Assembly (NCBI GenBank): GCA_037957365.1
Contig: JARHVA010000001.1
Location: 14,586,001 to 14,650,000 of the forward strand
DNA: 64,000 nt
Direction of reading: 5' to 3'
Source: Torreya grandis
Lineage: Eukaryota; Streptophyta; Pinopsida; Cupressales; Taxaceae
Part shown: positions 32,805-43,698 of the stretch, in pieces
Layout of the letters: each line of letters starts with the position of its first letter
How positions within the stretch are numbered: position 1 is the stretch's first letter
The notes under the pieces: generated by a model
What the model saw: only the letters and a program-made list of their open reading frames with translations
What the model was told of the DNA's origin: nothing
Database searches by the model: none
Made by a program: the position numbers and the translations under genes

Positions 32805-35270
32805 AATTTAGTAATGAAATTGATAGTTTAAAGGAAATTAATGCGTACCCAGATGTGTATGACACATCTTGCCTTTACTTGAGTCTGGATTGAGTGTTTT
32901 ACTAGTGACTGACCTACAACCAAAAGCATGTTACAAAATTAGTCATTGCATATTTTCTTAAATTGAAACTATTGAAATGATTTAAATAAAAAGAGTGAGG
33001 TTTAAGAGTACACGTGTATCAATGCAATGATCAAGCCTTTTGACATTTTCATTTGAAAGATGTATCATTATGAATCACTGAAATCAAGATTAGGACAAAT
33101 ATATAAATCTAGAAAGTGCATATATCTAAGGAGATGGAGACAGAGAGAGATAGGAGGGCACATGTCCCTAACCTTGGAGAAAAGATGAATGACCACCTGA
33201 CAATTGAGATTAGCTCAACCGTCAACCTAATCATACTTATAACATGGTGAATGTGAGTGAACCAAGTCAACTCACACTATCAAACTACTGAGGATATATG
33301 ATACAATCATGTCCAACCTAAAAATTAGAAAGATTGAGTGATTTAATCATCTCAACCATGCCAAAAAGTGAACCAATTATTACAGTATATTGGCTCAATA
33401 TAGTTCATAAAAGTCCAACCTAGTCGGTGGTGATAGTCCTTACAAGTGTTATAAATCTTAAACTAATTTTGTTTTTACAATATTAGGCATACATTATATA
33501 ACATATGCACATTAGATATGTCTCATGTTAACACTATGTGTAACAATGCTACCAATGTATATAATTATGTCACAAATGTGTATCTAAATCAAATGATTGT
33601 GTGCTTTGGCCAATTTGGAAATTTGAATAAGTTTGGGTGACATGTTACAATAACATGCCCCTATTATATATGATTTTTTTTGAAATATAATATAAGTTTC
33701 AATGTAGAGGACATGCTTCCAAAACATGCCCCCACTGTAATCTGGGTATGCTGAATATTGAATAAGTGTAGAGAACATGTTTTCAAAACATGCCCCCACT
33801 GTACATCTAAAATTGTGAATGTGTGGAAGCCATGAATATATGACACGCCCCCACTGGCATGTCCCCCTTTAAGGTGAGGAAAGATAAAAAATGGTAGTTA
33901 TCTCACCTCAAAAGGATAAGATCACCATATAATTGTGAATGAACCATGTTTAACATATACAAGTATATGTCTAGGTAAATAGATCATTAAAGCACATAGA
34001 ATGTGATCACATTAAGGCTTAATATGCATGATAAATATCATGTCAACATCTAGATAGTAATAATACAAGCTCAATAATCAACCAAACACATACATAAGAA
34101 CACTCAAAAGAATGTCAACAGGTAATGGTCCAAGGAGACCACAAATAAGGGGCATATTTAAATGCCACATAATTAAATGGACATGACTTAGTAAAATCTC
34201 CACAAAATTAAGAATGATATATTAAAATGTCCATACAACAAATAGAGACATATTCAAATGTCAATGAAGCAAATAAAGGCACATGGGCTGGAAACAATGG
34301 AACATATTCAGATTCTCAGTAAATAAGACAATAACAAGGCAAGACACTCAAGGAAGTACATAGATGAAAACATAAGCAACTACCATAAACATATCATAGT
34401 AGCCCATGGGTCAAATGTGTTAGCAAAAAAATGTTAATTATATAGCATATTAAGTACACTGTGAAAGATATAAGCATGGATAAAGGCATGTGTAAGTATG
34501 TATATGAGCTCAAACATGATAATGTAAAGTGACCATATAATGATATAACATAGATGTAATGTGATAATAGAGGTGGATGCCCCCAATGTCTTGGTGACGT
34601 GAGTAGAGAGAAAGCCAAACATCTAAGAGTGCATAGATAATGTATATGTGTATGCATGTATCACACTCAAATAAAAGTATGAAACATGTGTACGTAGAAG
34701 TAACTGACATGATATCCATCAACATGTAACTAACACATAGATGCCAAGGAGCCAATAGAATATGTAGATGTTGAAAATATTTTTGGATTTTTGAATGTTT
34801 TTTATTTTTTTAGTATTTTTGTATATGTAAAGAAGCTATCCTATGATTACATCTAAAGGATGCTCATTAATATCTCCCCATTGTGAACCTGATGTAATAA
34901 ACTAGTGATGTTGTTGAGGAGCATGTATAGGTGTAATATATGTCACTATAGTATTTGGGATGCTTTGCATATGTATAATGGGACTATGTGGTTGTGAATA
35001 AATAATAAGAGTAATAGGAGTAAAGGTTTGTAGAACCCATTATCGAGTGTTTTGTGATTTATTTGGAATAACAATAATAGGAATATGTGTAGGTGATCTA
35101 GATATTCAAATATGGTATGTAGTAAATGAGGATTCTATGAAACACATTATGGATCTCTGATGTAAAGGTCTCTCAATAATTGGTAGCCTAGTAAAGGGGA
35201 TTACTTATTACTTACCCTTTTGTGGTGGATTATCCTTATTAGGCTTAACAATTAATTGTTGGGTATGCTT
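32805..35270 (-). other. Element B non-coding interior
   Basis: About 2.4 kb between protease and polypurine tract. Includes three short repeats of 'aacatgcccccactgta' or similar at about 33650-33860, and repeated 'acat(a/g)ttcaaatg' phrases shared with A. Frames are short and low in complexity; none matches RT or integrase. Confidence 0.5.
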
Positions 35271-35660
35271 TTTTATTATTCAAGAGGATGATCATATGGA
35301 ACTTTGATAATTGCAATTACCTAGTTAGCATGAATGTATTTAACACACCCATGCACTATAGAAGGTATCACTCGAAGAGTATGTATCCAATGTTGTCCCA
35401 ATAACATATCAAGGACATCCATGAAAGGTATAACTGAAAAGGTAGTAATCACATATGTGGGACCCACCTATAAAGGAAAGTCAATCTCACCAAGAACCTA
35501 TTGCAAGGTCCCATCGAATGCTCTAACTGATCTAGTATAAGGGTGTAAATTATGATGAGTATAACCCAAGTGTGTAAGTAATGTCATGGTAAAAATGTTC
35601 TCGCTTGCACCATTATCAATCATAACACTATGTATAAGTTTTTTTATCAAGGTATGCTAA
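35271..35660 (-). pseudogene. Element B aspartic protease remnant, active-site motif kept
   Basis: The minus frame reads VMIDNGASENIFTMTLLTHLGY (about 35635-35570), with the D-x-G catalytic motif in the DNGAS form. It goes on through GPTYVITTFSVIPFMDVLDM to LLGQHWIHTLRVIPSIVHGC (about 35405-35345), the counterpart of the LLGRPWIH block. Retropepsins cut the gag polyprotein in the particle. The A relative has lost its active site, while here the motif stays; stops elsewhere (for example in LQ-stop-VLGE) still disable the copy. Confidence 0.8.
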
Positions 35661-35889
35661 AATGAATAAAGAATGAAGATCTAAAACATCTTCCTTAATC
35701 TCACTATCATGAAAGGTAATAGAAGGTCTTTGAACCATATGATGTGTATGCTATGTATATGTGCAAATAATCCCATCTAGTAGGTGCACATAATGTGATG
35801 GAAGAGGATGTGCATTGTATGTTATTTGTAGTTATGGTAATTTTTTAGAATGGTTTTGTAAAGGATTGTTAAATATTTTACTTTTTTGG

Positions 35890-36900
35890 TGATCACTAGG
35901 TTGTGAACATGATTCCTTTAGAATATCATCAAATTTAATCTTTTGATCATCGATAAGGTCTTATATCTTATGCTTAAAGGTAAAACACATGTTCATAAAA
36001 TTCTTGGTGATAATTACAATAAGCATTTGAATCATATCCTTTGAGTAGAGGCTAACTCATATCAACCTTTAAGGATGAGGGAGAGATATAATATGACACT
36101 CTACTAGCTGTGGGAGTAATGAATTGGGAAACTCGGGTAAGCGTATAAATTGTCTCCTTGGTGCATTAGATAAAACAAGCCAATTAACTACTGTGAAACT
36201 ATATTAACCATGGTGATTGTTTCCTTTTTAGGCTCATGAGGTTTTACCTTATAACTTAGTTTGATTTTAAACTTGGGATTGGATGTAGATGTAATCGGTG
36301 TGTTTGCAACATGCTTAAGTTTGTTCAATGAGATAAGTTTCATTTCATGGTCTCGAACAACATGGCACAAGTCATCAAAGGATTTGAACTTTTTGAAAAT
36401 GGAGGACTCATGTAAAGGAGCAAGTAAAAAAATTTAGAATATGTCTTGAATTTCTTTATCTTCCATAGGATTCATCATTTTAGCCAACATTATCTTGTAC
36501 CTCAAAACATATTCATTGATAGGTTCATTGGTTCCTTGTTTGATTTTTAAAATTTGGGCATAGGAATTTTTTTTGGTAATGTTAATATAGAAATGTGCCA
36601 AAACTAATTTGCAAGAGGTTTTAATGTTTTCACAGATTGGAGAAGTAAATCATAGAACTACCTCAAACCATAGTCTTTGAGGCTCCTCATAAATAATTTG
36701 GTCAAAACTTTATCAGTGGAGGCATAATCAAGGCATACCACATAGAAAGACTAAATATGTTGCTCAGGATCACCCTTGCCATCATAAAATGAGAACTTAG
36801 GTACAACAAAATTAGTTGTAAATGGGTGCAAAGATACATCAAGTGCGAGAGGGTTATGCAACACATCTTGAAAATCAATACCATGAGGAGAATTTAAAAC
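35890..36900 (-). pseudogene. Element B gag remnant
   Basis: The minus strand reads FVAPKFSFYDGKGDPEQHI (about 36810-36755), the gag N-terminal block shared with A. It continues with MEDKEIQDIF (about 36465-36435) and FDDLCHVVRDHEMKLISL (36380-36320), and a damaged knuckle region with CNYHQEF at about 36020. The 60-codon frame 36188-36370 is part of it. Stops and frameshifts are common. Confidence 0.8.
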
Positions 36901-37448
36901 ATTTTGTTCAATGTTTGTAACCTTGTCCTCTAAGGTCTTTATAACTTAAAGGAGTGTTTGAACTATAGACCCCTTGGGGTTTAAATTAGCAAGTTGAATA
37001 GTCACTAATGGAGAAGTGAACATGGTTTGAGTAGCAATAGGCATCGAAACTGGTATTTGAGTTGAAGAAATTGGTAATTATGTGGTAGATGTAGTAGTAG
37101 TGTTTTTAGGAAACAAAGGTTAGAATACATAATCTATGCCTCCACTAGATGTAGGTAGATTTATGGGACTCACCATCACTAGGTGAAGAAGCCTTAACTT
37201 TATCATGCTTACTTATTTCATCTATTGTAACATAAAAAAATGCATCATTTAAGCTCTTGCTATTATTGATATGAGTGATCAATGATTATTTATCTTCCAT
37301 TTGAAATTGGTTTTTGGGATTAACATTTTCCATGGCTTTTACAAATAAAAAATTCAAATTTTACAAAAAATTACAACAAATAAAAAAATAAGAAATATAA
37401 AACCCTAAACCACCTAGGGTTTTGAGCTCAAAGATCATATTCACCAAA
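36901..37448 (-). other. Element B leader, primer site at its right end
   Basis: Non-coding stretch between the 5' LTR and gag. At 37448 and leftward the minus strand reads TTTGGTGAATATGATC, the shared primer-site start of the A/B family. Confidence 0.5.
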
Positions 37449-38753
37449 TGCTTAACCATAAATTTGGATGTAGATCCTATTATGATAGATAAGATTAAGA
37501 GTATAAAAATGAATAAGCATAAGGGTGATAAACATATCTATAGGTGGCTAATTAATTTTAAAACTTAGATATAACATATACTAAATTTATTGTACTGAGA
37601 TATGCTAAAAATGGAAAGTACAACTATGCTAGATATGGTAATGAGAAATAAATAAAATATTTAACTAATTTTGATTCTAATACATATTTGGATATAGAAC
37701 ATGTAGGAAGTCGAATAGAAGAATGTTTTATAACAATCACCAAAATTTGGATTAAGAACTGCTATAGCCTCAAACACTTGCATCAACCTGGGATAGTTAC
37801 ATCAATGCAAGTGTCTGGGTTGGATGTAGGTGTCCTATACAAAATATCTGCTAGAATGGAATGTAACCACCTGAATGCTTTTGGTTTTTTCATCACCTTC
37901 ACTTTGGTGCATTCAAATCTAGGTCATGGATTGTCGTTCCTTGTCAAATAGTAAAATGCTACTTCTTCATCAGGTTAGTGGCCACACAATGTCAAGTTGC
38001 CCCAAAGACCCCTCTATCAATAAATGTTGCCTACATAGCCAATACTATGAAGAGGGCCTTAGAATTATGTAGTTATTCCTTGTGTGTTGGATTGTATGTG
38101 AATGATGCAATGTGTGATAAGAAAGTACAACAATGACCTAACTTGTAACTTGGAAAATATAGCTCTTGGGCTGCTCTTTCAATACTTTAAACTTGTATAT
38201 TTGTTTTATCTATGACTAATATTGAAATAGGATAAAATAGGGAAGCTTTGCTCAATTAAATTCTTGATAAAATGCTTTTAATAAATTTCCTTGGTCTGTG
38301 CTAGGTGAAAAATGAATGAGGCTTGATCTTATATTTATACCAATCCCTTTGGAGAAGATCTTGCATAATAACACTTATGTCAACCCTTAAGATACATTTC
38401 ATCTACAAATTTAATGACTTTAGGGCACTGCACACTTACATCAGAGTAGGACACCTGCATTGATGTATGTATATATCTAGGATGCAAGTGTCTATCTAGA
38501 GGGAAAATAGGTATAAGCTTTGAACTTGAAAAAGTGGAAAATAAGTAGTTTTTAAGCATTCTGGGCAAGATAGAAGGCTTGGACCATCAATATAAGACTA
38601 GTTAGTTTAATAAATAGGCCAAGGGGCACAAGAGGGAGTAGATGGAAACTTTGTAAAAGTGATCAAGGTTTAGAACTGAGAGGAACTTCCAAGGTATGAG
38701 TTTGCTAAGTATATAAAATTGAGGTGCTATATTATTCATAAGTAGTGTCTAGA
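37449..38753 (-). repeat. Element B 5' LTR (right)
   Basis: Pairs with 31468-32792. The right end is TCTAGA where the other copy has TCTACA, a single change, followed by the target duplication ATTTA. Confidence 0.9.
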
Positions 38754-38869
38754 ATTTACAACAAAAGTTGCCAATGAATTAGCCACCTATTTTTCCTCTC
38801 TAGGTATGGGAATAACATTAAATGTAGTAAAAATCTCTATTAATCCAATGACATGTGTTTATTTTTCCC

Positions 38870-39140
38870 AAGGTAGGATAAATTACACTAGAATTTGCTC
38901 CTAACTTGGTTTATGACAACTTTAGAGTCCCCAAATATAATTACTTATTTAACTTTGTGTTTTAAGGTAAATTGAAGCCTAAAGATCAAGGATTCATATT
39001 CTACAATATTATTGGTACAAGGTAACTATAGTATATATGAAGTTAAGTGTCACTTCCCTTGTGGTTTAATCAAGATAATTCCTACCCTAGAACCTTGCTT
39101 CAAATGGGGCCCATCGAAGTGTAGGGACCATAAACCTAGA
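38870..39140 (-). pseudogene. RNase H-like domain upstream of RT in element C
   Basis: The minus strand, in one uninterrupted register except for stops, reads LWSLHFDGPHLKQGSRVGII, then TNNIVEYESLIFRLQFTLK, then VIIFGDSKVVINQVRSKF. These hold the three RNase H acidic residues (D in FDG, E in EYE, D in GDS) in the usual order and spacing. The domain lies after the protease part (39.3 kb) and before RT (31.0 kb, on the far side of insert B). Element C thus has two RNase H-type domains. Four stops, mainly TGA/TAG/TAA, interrupt it. Confidence 0.82.
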
Positions 39141-39279
39141 AACTCAAGATTGCTATCAGCTTTGTCCTTAACGGGTCCTTTGGACAAGGTATATATGCCT
39201 ATGTCAGAGGAGACTAGGTTTATCTTTTAATTATGTTGTACTAAGTGGTCATATGTTTCATTCTAGGTTCTTTGTCCAC

Positions 39280-39620
39280 TCAAATTTGATTGTCTATGCC
39301 TCTCCAAGGTAACCATGTATGTGAAAAGCAAGTAACCATGTATCCATTTAGGATTTTGGACCAATCTCTACTAAAGAACATTTTGTAAGCTTTAAGAATC
39401 TCTACCACTTGGATATCTATGAACTGTTGGACCTTAAGTTTGGCTTCTAGTTGCATAAGTGAATTTAGAAGTTCACCAGCTACCTTAGCCTCATATTTAT
39501 CTATATGGACTACCACCTTATCTAACTTAACAGGGACCAACCTAATTTCTCACAAAGTCGTATAGGAATCACATTAGCTGAGGCTACTGAGTTGATTAAG
39601 TAGTTATGTAGGTTATTCCT
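39280..39620 (-). pseudogene. Element C protease remnant and protease-RT linker
   Basis: At about 39600-39545 the minus strand reads INSVASANVIPIRLCEKLG, corresponding to the gypsy active-site block [IL]DSGAS-N-[IL]P, with D changed to N and G to V. After a frameshift the open frame 39280-39540 reads on through KVQQFIDIQVVEILKAYKMF and SRDWSKILNGYMVTCFSHTW, a block I know from plant gypsy proteins just before an RNase H domain. The catalytic residues are gone. Confidence 0.75.
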
Positions 39621-39827
39621 GAATAGTCAAACTATGAGGAGGAAAGGGGGAACTTCAGTTTCATTTTTATGGATGATCATATTAGTGTGGGTATCCTTCT
39701 ATTTTGGCTAGGTTGGATTGTCTATGAGTGATTTTAGTAGAAGATTTTGTTGTTTAGTGATATAATCAAGCTTGTGAAGCATGATATTAGCCTTCATATA
39801 TTCCACTATTTTATAACATGTTTTTCT

Positions 39828-40247
39828 TCAAGCTAGTTGAGTATCTATAGGGACCTTAGGCTTACTAGGTTTTTGGTGTGGTGGATCATTCCTAGCTTTA
39901 GGATCAAGAGGGATTGTACGATTATTTGGAGGAGTAGAGGTGATGAGGGGTTGTTGTTGCATTTGATTCCTAAGGTGATAGTTAATTTTTTGGACCTGAT
40001 AGAAGCCCTGAACCTCATTGGTGGCCTCATCCAACTCATTATCCAATTGGATAGGGAACTCCATAGTCTCTAACACCATATCTATGCTTGACGGTCTAGT
40101 AACATTAGATTTCTCAAGGTGGTTTATGACAGTGGGATGATTTTGGACCTCCTCATATTCTTTCATATCCCTCTTGAAGATATCAAAGGCAATACATAAC
40201 TTTATGCAATCAAGTTCTGCGTGTTGAGCCATGTTGTGCACACGACA
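39828..40247 (-). pseudogene. Element C gag C-terminus with damaged zinc knuckle
   Basis: CRVHNMAQHAELDC at 40206-40247 fits CX2CX4HX4C, with the second Cys replaced by His and the Gly by Gln. A 137-codon open frame (39828-40241) follows. It is rich in Gln, Pro and Asn near its end (NQMQQQPLITSTPPNNRTIP), as gag-protease linkers often are. The N-terminal gag lies at 59.4-60.4 kb beyond insert D. Confidence 0.7.
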
Positions 40248-40358
40248 CTAGTTTGAGAGGGCTATCTCACAAATGTTGATCTTGAGTTTTTTTTGGGAAA
40301 GGATTCTGGTTGGTTATTGGGGTGGTTGTAGGATATTTTATGTATATGGTAGGTAAAG

Positions 40359-41637
40359 TGATGCAAGTATACCTCTTTTTATTTATTACAATGGCTAATC
40401 TAATATAAGTAGGCCTTGATAAAATGGTGTTTTAGAATTGGATTCCCACAAGATTATTCAAATAAGGAATCTTTACTATCCTTTAAGATTATTATATTTT
40501 ATTAATATGGCAATAGACTCTTCCTAATTAATAATGACATCTAAAGGTTTCCTTAGTCTTGTCTTGATGACACTATGCTTTCAACACAACATTACATCCC
40601 TTTCTCATGATTGTAACTTCATCCACATACCAAAAAAAATTCATGCAAGTCTTCTTAACATGGCCTACCCTCCATCCTAAGAGTAATTTGGATTCAATCA
40701 TGACCATTAGGGGTGAATAGGATTTATTATGACTAATTAGATGTATCACAACTTATTACAAAGGCTTATTCTTCCTTGATAACTCTCAAAAACATGTTAC
40801 TCTAAAAGTTTACTAGGTCTACAACTAGGCTTTAAGACTTTTCCATGGTATTGGGATTTAGTAAATATTTTATATATATTCAAAGGCCTATAGACATTCA
40901 ATAACACCTTAAAAATGGCAAACAATAATATTTTCAAGAAAAGATGGAAAATTGACTCTTTAGTCTTATTTTAAGTTTTTTCTAGATCTGTAGAAAAACT
41001 TAATCACTCATATATTAATTTTTAATGATTTAAAACTCGTGAAACAAATTGTAACACATCATAAACATGCTGTTCTAACCTTATACCAAGTTTCAAATCT
41101 TTTGGTTAAGTCATTTTTTAGATATTGAAGTTTTAGGACTATTACAAGAAGGTTCTACCCTTATTTGCAGGACTACGGGATTATGTTTTCAATATATTGA
41201 TCTAATCTCATAAAAACACCATGAAACCACTTTTAAACCTTCAATTACATCAAAATAAACATTCTTACCTATTTTCAACAATTTTCCATTTTTATTTTTA
41301 AAGATATTAAATATTTTGTCTTAGAAACCTTAGTTCAGGATCTACACAGGCCGAGAGCTAATTAATTGCATATCTATGAGATTATTGACTTTTAAAGGAT
41401 GATTCCACTTGTATTATATCATTATAAACATTTTCCTACTTTTTCAATTGTGATATAGACTTTCACAATCCCCAAAATAAATAGAAAACATTATTTCTTC
41501 TTGATTGTGCTTTTAGATTAGTGAAACTCTTAATCACCTTTGTTCAATTTGTATGACTTGTGATAGAATATTTAGACCATTATAGGACCTTATCAAAATT
41601 TCATTTTACCCATAAAATAAAAATAAAATATAGAAAC
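40359..41637 (-). repeat. Element D 3' LTR, left portion
   Basis: Aligns with 57471 to about 58790. It breaks at 41637, at the E target duplication GAAAC, and resumes at 55292. The join reads 'tagaaac' then 'aacatccacc', where the intact LTR has 'tggaaacaacctgtacc'. Confidence 0.88.
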
Positions 41638-41941
41638 TGAAATAGTTATCAAAACTCCTCAACCAGGATCTCTCCAAGAGTTCATTACTACAACCATAGA
41701 TGTTTCAACATAAGAGAATAAACTAATTGAAAATAAAATAATTGTTATTCAAAAAATAATTACAAAGAATATGAAAAATATCATATACTATAATGTAGAT
41801 CACTTGATTAAATAGATAAGGTAAAAAAATATGCAATCTAAACTAGACAATGTTGGATAAATCCCCACATAAGACAAAACTAGGTAAAGACTAATAACCT
41901 AGTTAGAACCTAGCAAGCATGAGTAATTATAAACTCTAACA
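41638..41941 (-). repeat. Element E 3' LTR (left)
   Basis: 304 bp, starting TGTTAGAGTTTATAATTACT on the minus strand. Polypurine tract TAAGAGGGGG at 41942-41951 directly precedes it. Confidence 0.88.
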
Positions 41942-41951
41942 CCCCCTCTTA

Positions 41952-43693
41952 AGTGAATCTATGGGATAAAAATAGAGGATTCAATGTGAAGTTACGTGTT
42001 CCTATGGATGCCAATCCATCTTGTTGGAGTACATGGATGTCAAGTCATTGTAACTGCCAAGATAAATTAGGAATGGTGCTGAATACGAGGATCACTGAAC
42101 ACAAGCACTGTGCTCCAAAGTACTAAGTAGAGTGATGAACCTGAGGAAGCATTGCTTGAACACCCTCCAATAAGATGGTGAGAAATGAGCATAAATACTA
42201 GTGGGGCTGTCATATTGGTGTCATTGGTGGGGACACCACACTGGTGTCACTATAAGAATCACCAAGAAGGCCATGGAGTCAAGTAATAATCCTCATATGG
42301 GTTTCAATAAACAAATTGCCTGAATAAGATACCCATATACAAAGGAGGAATCCACACTAAAAAAATTACAAAATATACATATAATTCTTATAAATTAGAT
42401 AAAAGAGATAAAACCTGTAGGAAAAACTCCCCCCCAAAAGAGTTAAAAGAAGAAGAGAGAGTTGGGAAGCCCCATAAATATGATGTTGAAGTAGTCTACA
42501 CTCCAAGTACTTGCAAGTCATGAAAGAACTCAATCTACATGAGTGGTCTAAATCCACTACTCAAGCATAAAACAAATGACACTAGTCTTCACCAGAATAG
42601 CTTCAATCAAGATGACTATTAGTGGTGATGAAAGTACACAAGAGTAATACATGTGCAAAGAACACTCAATACCAAAGAAAAAAAATGTGCATCACCCCCC
42701 CATACTGCTGACTGGGTGGAGTGAAATAAAAAGCACTGTACGAGTGGTTTGAATCCACTACTCAAACACCAAATAAGATGACACTATATACACTAGAATA
42801 ACTCCATTTCATGCTAAAAGAGACTATCAAACTATCGAAGAAGACAAGATGACACTGGGAGACACCAGAATAGTTATATTTCAAACTGTGGGAGACTGTC
42901 AATTGTCAAAAAGGTGGTGTCAAAAACACAGATAATGTCTCTCAAATAGGATGGCTCATGGTGGTGATGGAAGAGACAAACAATTGAAGATGTGAAAAGG
43001 TTCCCATAATAGAGCACATAAATGCATGAAGGTAGACAAAGCTGAATCAACAAACCCCCCATGGAGCTTTATAAATTAGTATGAGTACAATATAACCCAT
43101 ACATAAAAAACACCAGATGGAAACAAGGAAGACACTAGTCTTCACTAGAATAATTTCAAATGAGGAAACTATCGACCTATCAAATAAGCCATCAAGAATG
43201 ATGCTCCAAAAATAAGTGAGCAAAGAGGTGTCCCATATAAAAAGGTGAGGTGCTAAGAAAGGGGCCTCGAGGAGACATGACATAAACTACAAGTGTGTCA
43301 AAGTGCTAATGTGAAAATTAAAATAGAGCCTGTCATGGGATGATGAAAGAGTATGGTAAATGGTGAAAAAATCCATTATGTTTGCAAAAGCACACCTAAA
43401 ATGATCATTTACCAAACATGATAACCTATAAAGCACATGTAAAGGATGTCAGACTCAACCAAAAATACATATGACATAGTGCATTCATGAAGTACAATGT
43501 AAGGCCTATAACACATAAAACTCCTTAACTTCTTATAATTATGCAGTTTTACAAAAAATCTTCACCAGATTGTAATTTTGAGTTAAAATAGAAAATAGAA
43601 CAAATATCATTTTTTGCATAATATAATTCAAAATAAATTACAATTTTGTACTCTAGGTGAAAAATAACACACATTCAAAAAAAATGGCACCTC
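41952..43693 (-). other. Element E interior, distal part, no domain
   Basis: About 1.7 kb with no recognised domain. It has loose repeats of 'gatgacac...agaata' and 'ctactcaa(g/a)ca' type (about 42540-42860). No frame of note on either strand. Confidence 0.45.
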
Positions 43694-43698
43694 GAAAG

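Larger units (their letters stand above)
31468..38753 (-). mobile_element. Element B: gag-protease-only gypsy-type element
   Basis: LTRs at 31468-32792 and 37449-38753 (about 1.3 kb) are flanked by a perfect ATTTA duplication (31463-31467 and 38754-38758). A minus-strand polypurine tract abuts the left LTR. The interior (4.66 kb) holds gag (about 36.9-35.9 kb) and protease (about 35.65-35.3 kb), then about 2 kb without coding signs. Same layout and related gag, protease, tract and LTR text as A, so one family. No polymerase is seen. Confidence 0.9.

Noticed and set aside
39837..40073. 78-codon plus-strand frame
   Set aside because: Antisense shadow of the C gag C-terminal frame, which has the zinc knuckle and typical gag composition.
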